The notes below the pieces were generated by a model. The model had not been told where the DNA came from, made no database searches, and saw only the letters and a program-made list of their open reading frames with translations. This document shows, in pieces, positions 59,690 through 64,000 of a stretch of 64,000 nt of DNA. Position 1 is the stretch's first letter. The number at the start of each line of letters is the position of its first letter. The DNA comes from Sarcophilus harrisii (Eukaryota; Chordata; Mammalia; Dasyuromorphia; Dasyuridae). The stretch is taken from assembly GCF_902635505.1 (NCBI RefSeq), contig NC_045428.1, forward strand, positions 216,746,301 through 216,810,300, in the 5' to 3' direction. A program made the position numbers and the translations under genes.

Positions 59690-60740
59690 GCTTAGAAAGA
59701 CATCAAGATTGATCAGTCACTGGGATGAAAAGGGGTTGCAGCCCAGTACAAAAGGTCTGGCAAGCCAGCAAGAGTGTCTAAGACACTGTAAAGATCAGCA
59801 TCTGAGACTTCTCAGACTGGGCACAAGAGGACAGTAAGACAGTAAACCAGTTATGGAGCTTCATGTCCTCACAGAAAAGACCAATTGCCAGCCCCAGAAA
59901 GCATCAAATGGGACTAGACTGTGCTCCAGCACAGGGAGCAAGCCAACAAACACCAGAAGCTCCAACATTTAAAGCCAAAACTCAAGGCAACTCATAACTC
60001 AAAACCCCACCAAAAGTTTAGGACTGTATTCTCTGCGCTCCAGGCAAAAACTAAAAGAAAAAAAATAGGCATGAAACAAAATGAATCTTCCCAGAAAGCT
60101 ACTAAGGTCTCAGCAAGAACAACACATCAACTTAGAAGAGAACAAAATGCCTACATGAGTAACTTCTCAAAGCGGGATATGAACTGGTCTCAAGTCCAAA
60201 GAATCTTCTTGGGGGGGAGGGGCTCAAAACAGGGTTTTAAAAGTCAAATTAAAGAGGCAGAAGAACTAGAAATAGAGAGATATGAAAGAGAGTTTTGACA
60301 TTTTGAAATAGGAAGGAAAAACTTGACTAAAATTAAAAAAAAAAAATACAAGTGGACAAATACAAGGAAATACACAATCCACAGAAGCAAACACCACCCT
60401 GGCAAGTAGACTTAGGTAAATGTAAAGAAAGTACAAAAACTAACTGAAAAAAAATCATATTGAAAAACTAATTGAGAAAATGGATGAGAATGACTTTACA
60501 AAACATCAAAGAGTCAGTCAGAAAAAAAAATGAAAAACTTGAGAAAATATAAAATACATACCTCATCAGAAAACCAACCAACCCGGAAAATACAACCAGG
60601 AAAGATAATCTAAGGATTGTTGGATTCCATAAATAATATAAATGCATAAAATGTATAAATTATAAAAATATAAATGATAGCTCTTTAAAAAAGCCTGGAC
60701 ATAATCTTTCAGTGAATTATCAAATAAAATTATCCAGGTA
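59690..60740 (+). mobile_element. Sense L1 5' part (ORF1-like) in arm R
   Basis: Partner of 2,330-3,420. The frame at 59,921-60,298 contains TTHQLRREQNAYMSNFSKRD and a charged C-terminal half, in keeping with an ORF1 coiled coil. Interrupted by small indels. Confidence 0.5.
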
Positions 60741-61799
60741 TCCTGTCTTATGATTTTAAGCAAGTACAGTAGGAAAAGTTAAAGAGGAAGAAGTAGTAGC
60801 CTAGGACTTAGATTTCAAAGGACTACTCAAGTGAACTGATAAAACATAAAGAAAGCCACATGTGGGGCAGTATCACAAAAACCTAGAGGAAGCCTATCCA
60901 ATAAGTAGGGGCTCCAACAGTGTCCAAGTTTGCAAGAAATCAAGAAAGAAGGACTAAGAGGATGCCTTTGGTTTTGAAAAAGTCATCATGAGTACCAGGA
61001 TGGAAGTACAATTTAGTACTTAGGACATGACAAATTAAGAACATTTAAGTAAGGCCAGATAAACTTTTATGAACTAACACAGTGAAATTAGGAGAATATA
61101 ATCTATAACTAAAATTCCTGTCAATAAACCTAGCACTGAAAGACGGTCCTCTTTAATGTATTGGAATAATCTTCTCTAGCTTACAAAATAGAAAAATACC
61201 ATTTCCTTCTATTTATAAAAGGTCCTGTAAACAGATATGAATGAACATTCATCAGAATCATCTTCACTTCTGGGAAACACTTTTTGCTGAATGGTTTATA
61301 ATATATATTAAGATTTATTTATTTGTAATTATTGTACATACATCTATTTTGTTTATGGGAAACTTTCAATTATGAAAGGAAGGGATAGATAAGAAAGCCA
61401 GTTTATAAATACAATCTACTAATTCCCTTTATTTAAAAAAAAAAAAAAACTCTTCCTCAAAAATAATTGATGTGATGAGTTTTCATAAAATGAATAAAGT
61501 TTTAAGTAATATTATTTTGGAAAGAATAGTAAATACATATTAATTCACTTCTGAAAAAAACTCCCACTCATTCACAATTCAAGGAACAGGGAGGCTTTTC
61601 TCTAAGAAACATTTATTTTGATTTTTGGGTTCTCCACCTCCCCAATTGTCAACAACCTAATATGAAATTATTTATTCTTTTCATTTCATTCTTTTTTTCA
61701 TATTCATTCTAACCACAATGTTCAGGATTGTACACAAAGAGGCCCTAAAGACATCTTTTGAAATACAAAGGGAAAAGTACCCCAAAATTGGACTCTTAC

Positions 61800-61867
61800 C
61801 ATGCATATATTCAATTCTCTAAAAGTCTCTTTTCTCCTTCAAAATGATTTTCTTCCATTTCTTTTTT
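61800..61867 (-). pseudogene. Damaged exon a in arm R
   Basis: Partner of L 1,115-1,196 and 14 bases shorter. The CATTCAG acceptor and GTAAGAG donor are kept, but the reading frame is not. Confidence 0.6.
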
Positions 61868-62948
61868 CTGAATGGAAAATAAAAGCAGCTTTGTTTTTTT
61901 TTTTTTAAGTGGGAAGTCTCTCCTGGATTCAAAGTCTTGGCTTTTTCCCTTCTTCTACAGAATAACTGAGTGCACTAGGTATATCCATACCTTTTCTATC
62001 ATCATTATGATGTTGAAATTTCCTATATTATTTTGGTGCCTCCCCATTAACCTTCTATTCATTTATCACTGTCTAATAACATTTTTCTTGTAATCCAAAG
62101 TGAAAAATTTCTATTCTTTATTCGGTTTTGGTTTTTTTTTTATACAAATTCAGAATGTTTCTAGAATTTTCTTTTTTCCTTATAGAGATCCATCTCGATT
62201 GCTGCTGTTGTTGTTCTTTGTGAATGATCTAGAATGACTTCAGAAAGAAAATGCCAGAATTTCATTAACTCTTCTGGTCTTTTAGTCATCTCTAGGGTTG
62301 GGGAGTAACCAATGAACATTGCTAGAAATGCTATTTGAACATAATCTCCCTTTTTACTTATTAGCATAATACACTCCTATGTGGTATTTCCACAATAAAG
62401 GAATGAATAACAAAGGGACAAAGTTGGGGGATATACTTATTTTTTGCAAATTCACAAGGATACTGCCACAGTTATTGCCATAAACATTCCACCCTTCTGA
62501 ATTCTCATTAGTATGACATGACTATACCTTTTATTCCATAAATAAAAAAATGTGGAACTTTCATCAGGGTGTTTCTTGTCCATTATATTTTCTTTTCTGT
62601 TGATATCTTCATTATCGATATTATACTTTAAGGACAAACATTTTTAGAAAAAGAAATAAAATTTATTTTAAAGAAATGAAAATTCACATATTTTAGCTGA
62701 GACTACTAACTTGAGGTTTTCTGATAAATTTTTATTCAAGCAATAAAGATTTCTGAAGGAAATTAAACTCTCTTTTCTAGCACCCCTCATAGAAAAACCT
62801 GTGAATATGCAATATGAACTATGAATCAACTTCAAAAGAGTGCAGTTGCCATCAAGAAAGAGTCAGTATTTCTTCAACAGTCAGGCTAACATTCTAAACA
62901 ACATTCTAAGAAGCTCAGTGCCCTTACATCATGTCAGATTTACAAACA

Positions 62949-64000
62949 CAGAAAGAATATCCTGCAGCATTTCTTTAATTTTAATTTCATGCTCAATGAA
63001 AACAATTTTGTAAACATAAAAGAACAAACATGATCCAAAAAAGAGATGTGAGATGAGACTCCCAAGCCTCACTCCTTTGCAAGAATGGGAAATGCAAGGT
63101 GATACAAGATGGCTCATATTTATTCAATGCATTCACTGATTTTCCCAATGATTTTCTGTTGCTATTTTTTTTTCTCTTTTATATTAGAATAAAGCATGTG
63201 GGGAACTCTGAGTGTGAGGTGGCTCACTAGGAGAAACTTGTTCTGTTAAAAAAAAAACACAAACAATCCGTAAAAATCTCTTTCAAACAATGTTATTTTC
63301 AATGGTCCAGGCAAGAAGTGATAGGAGTCTAAACAAAGGAAAGTAATCTTCCTGTGACTAAAAAGAAAGAAGTAAATGCAAAAAAAGGAAAAGTAACAAG
63401 ATTTGATAACAAACAAGATGGGAAGTTACAAGCAGAAATCAATGAGTTTAGGCAATGCAATCAGTCAGTCCTCTCTTCCTCGCTTCACAATCTTCCCATC
63501 AGGATAAAACACTGAAGCTTCATGGTTAAAACCCTGTGAGGAAGTACTTGGTAACTGCAAATCTTTTGTATCCTATCCATCATGAGGAGCCACTGCTGAG
63601 ACTTGATAATTATCCTATCAACAACTCATTGAGGAGACTGTGCTTTTTAGGGAATGCATGTGGGGAATGAGGAATATTAAAAAATGCATTTTAAGGTTCT
63701 CATTTCATTTTTGGTCAGATTTCCTTTTCTGTCAAAATCTCCACTTTTCCCTTGTCTCAAATAGAGAAAGGATCCCAGGAACTTTCTAAGGAATATGATG
63801 GATCCCATGACTGAGCCTCTCAGCTTGCCCTGTGAGCAAAGAAGTCAGTTAGGCCTTGTACACACTATTGAGGGGTAAGCCCTGGGCCCTAGGTTTCTAA
63901 TCAGTGTGAGGGGTAATCTGGTCTACAAAAGGGAAACTAGAACAGGCAGTCCTGCCCAAGATGGTTTCCTTTGTCCAGATTTGTCTCCTTACTCTCCTCC
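62949..64000. other. Right flank outside the palindrome; nothing recognised
   Basis: No partner elsewhere in the window. It has T- and A-rich runs (63,156-63,167; 63,248-63,258) and a less AT-rich final 500 bases. It may contain an old repeat, since the segment near 63,080-63,230 looks repeat-like, but I cannot assign a family. No ORF or splice-flanked segment of note. Confidence 0.4.

Larger units (their letters stand above)
52768..62948 (-). repeat. Right arm (R) of the large inverted repeat
   Basis: Reverse-complement copy of 1-10,804. It is about 630 bases shorter than L because of many small deletions. Identity is uneven: the outer 788 bases look perfect, 58,500-61,000 is good, and roughly 53,000-58,500 is full of short indels and patchy substitutions. 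The damage hits L1, intron and exon-like sequence alike. Sequence beyond 62,948 has no partner within the window. Confidence 0.92.

Noticed and set aside
1-64000. CRISPR array, tRNA or rRNA genes, bacterial operons
   Set aside because: None is present; the base composition, LINEs and splice-type signals are vertebrate nuclear.

Overview
This is a gene-poor, AT-rich stretch of mammalian nuclear DNA, most likely marsupial. The reason is its dominant repeat: a LINE-1 whose 3' end carries the run ATGATGATCA..TTCTGATGG..TGGCC..TCAACAATGAGATGAACCAAATCAGTTCC and ends in CTTGTAAATAAAAAGCTAT. I know that tail from marsupial genomes, but this is recall, not a search. No open frame exceeds about 170 codons and no RNA gene, CpG promoter or intact host gene is visible.

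The striking thing is the architecture. Bases 1-10,804 (arm L) recur in inverted orientation at 52,768-62,948 (arm R), a palindrome with 10-kb arms and a 42-kb centre; base 1 pairs with 62,948, so the palindrome may run past the left edge. Inside it lies a direct tandem duplication: unit A (10,803-25,867) and unit B (27,412-42,468), offset about 16.6 kb and nearly identical, separated by a spacer S (25,868-27,411). A third, more divergent direct copy, C (about 44,160-51,074), ends at a 100-N assembly gap (51,075-51,174). After the gap, 51,175-52,430 (D') is an older inverted copy of the A interval 21,550-22,800. Arm L, spacer S, units A/B, copy C and D' are all paralogous pieces of one ancestral locus.

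Comparing the paralogs shows small open segments with good splice signals at matching positions and with matching phases. They suggest one multi-copy gene, read left to right in L, A, S, B and C and right to left in R. Its exons are called here a (phase 1 in, 0 out; coiled-coil-like), b (0/0), c (0/1; very acidic) and d (ends in a stop codon beside a donor). L holds a, b, c; A holds c, d; S plus B holds a, c, d; C holds a, b and broken c and d; R holds indel-damaged a, b, c. I cannot name the family. A SYCP3/XLR-like (Cor1) origin was considered and is only weakly suggested.

Most of the rest is L1. Antisense L1 fragments fill the introns, and a sense L1 of about 4.7 kb with a broken ORF2 sits at the same place in A and B, so it predates that duplication. 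Several duplication edges fall within L1 sequence. Caution: C and much of R differ from their partners mainly by short, clustered deletions in intron, exon and repeat alike, and A and B differ in similar patches. Some of this 'decay' may be uncorrected long-read consensus error around a gap.
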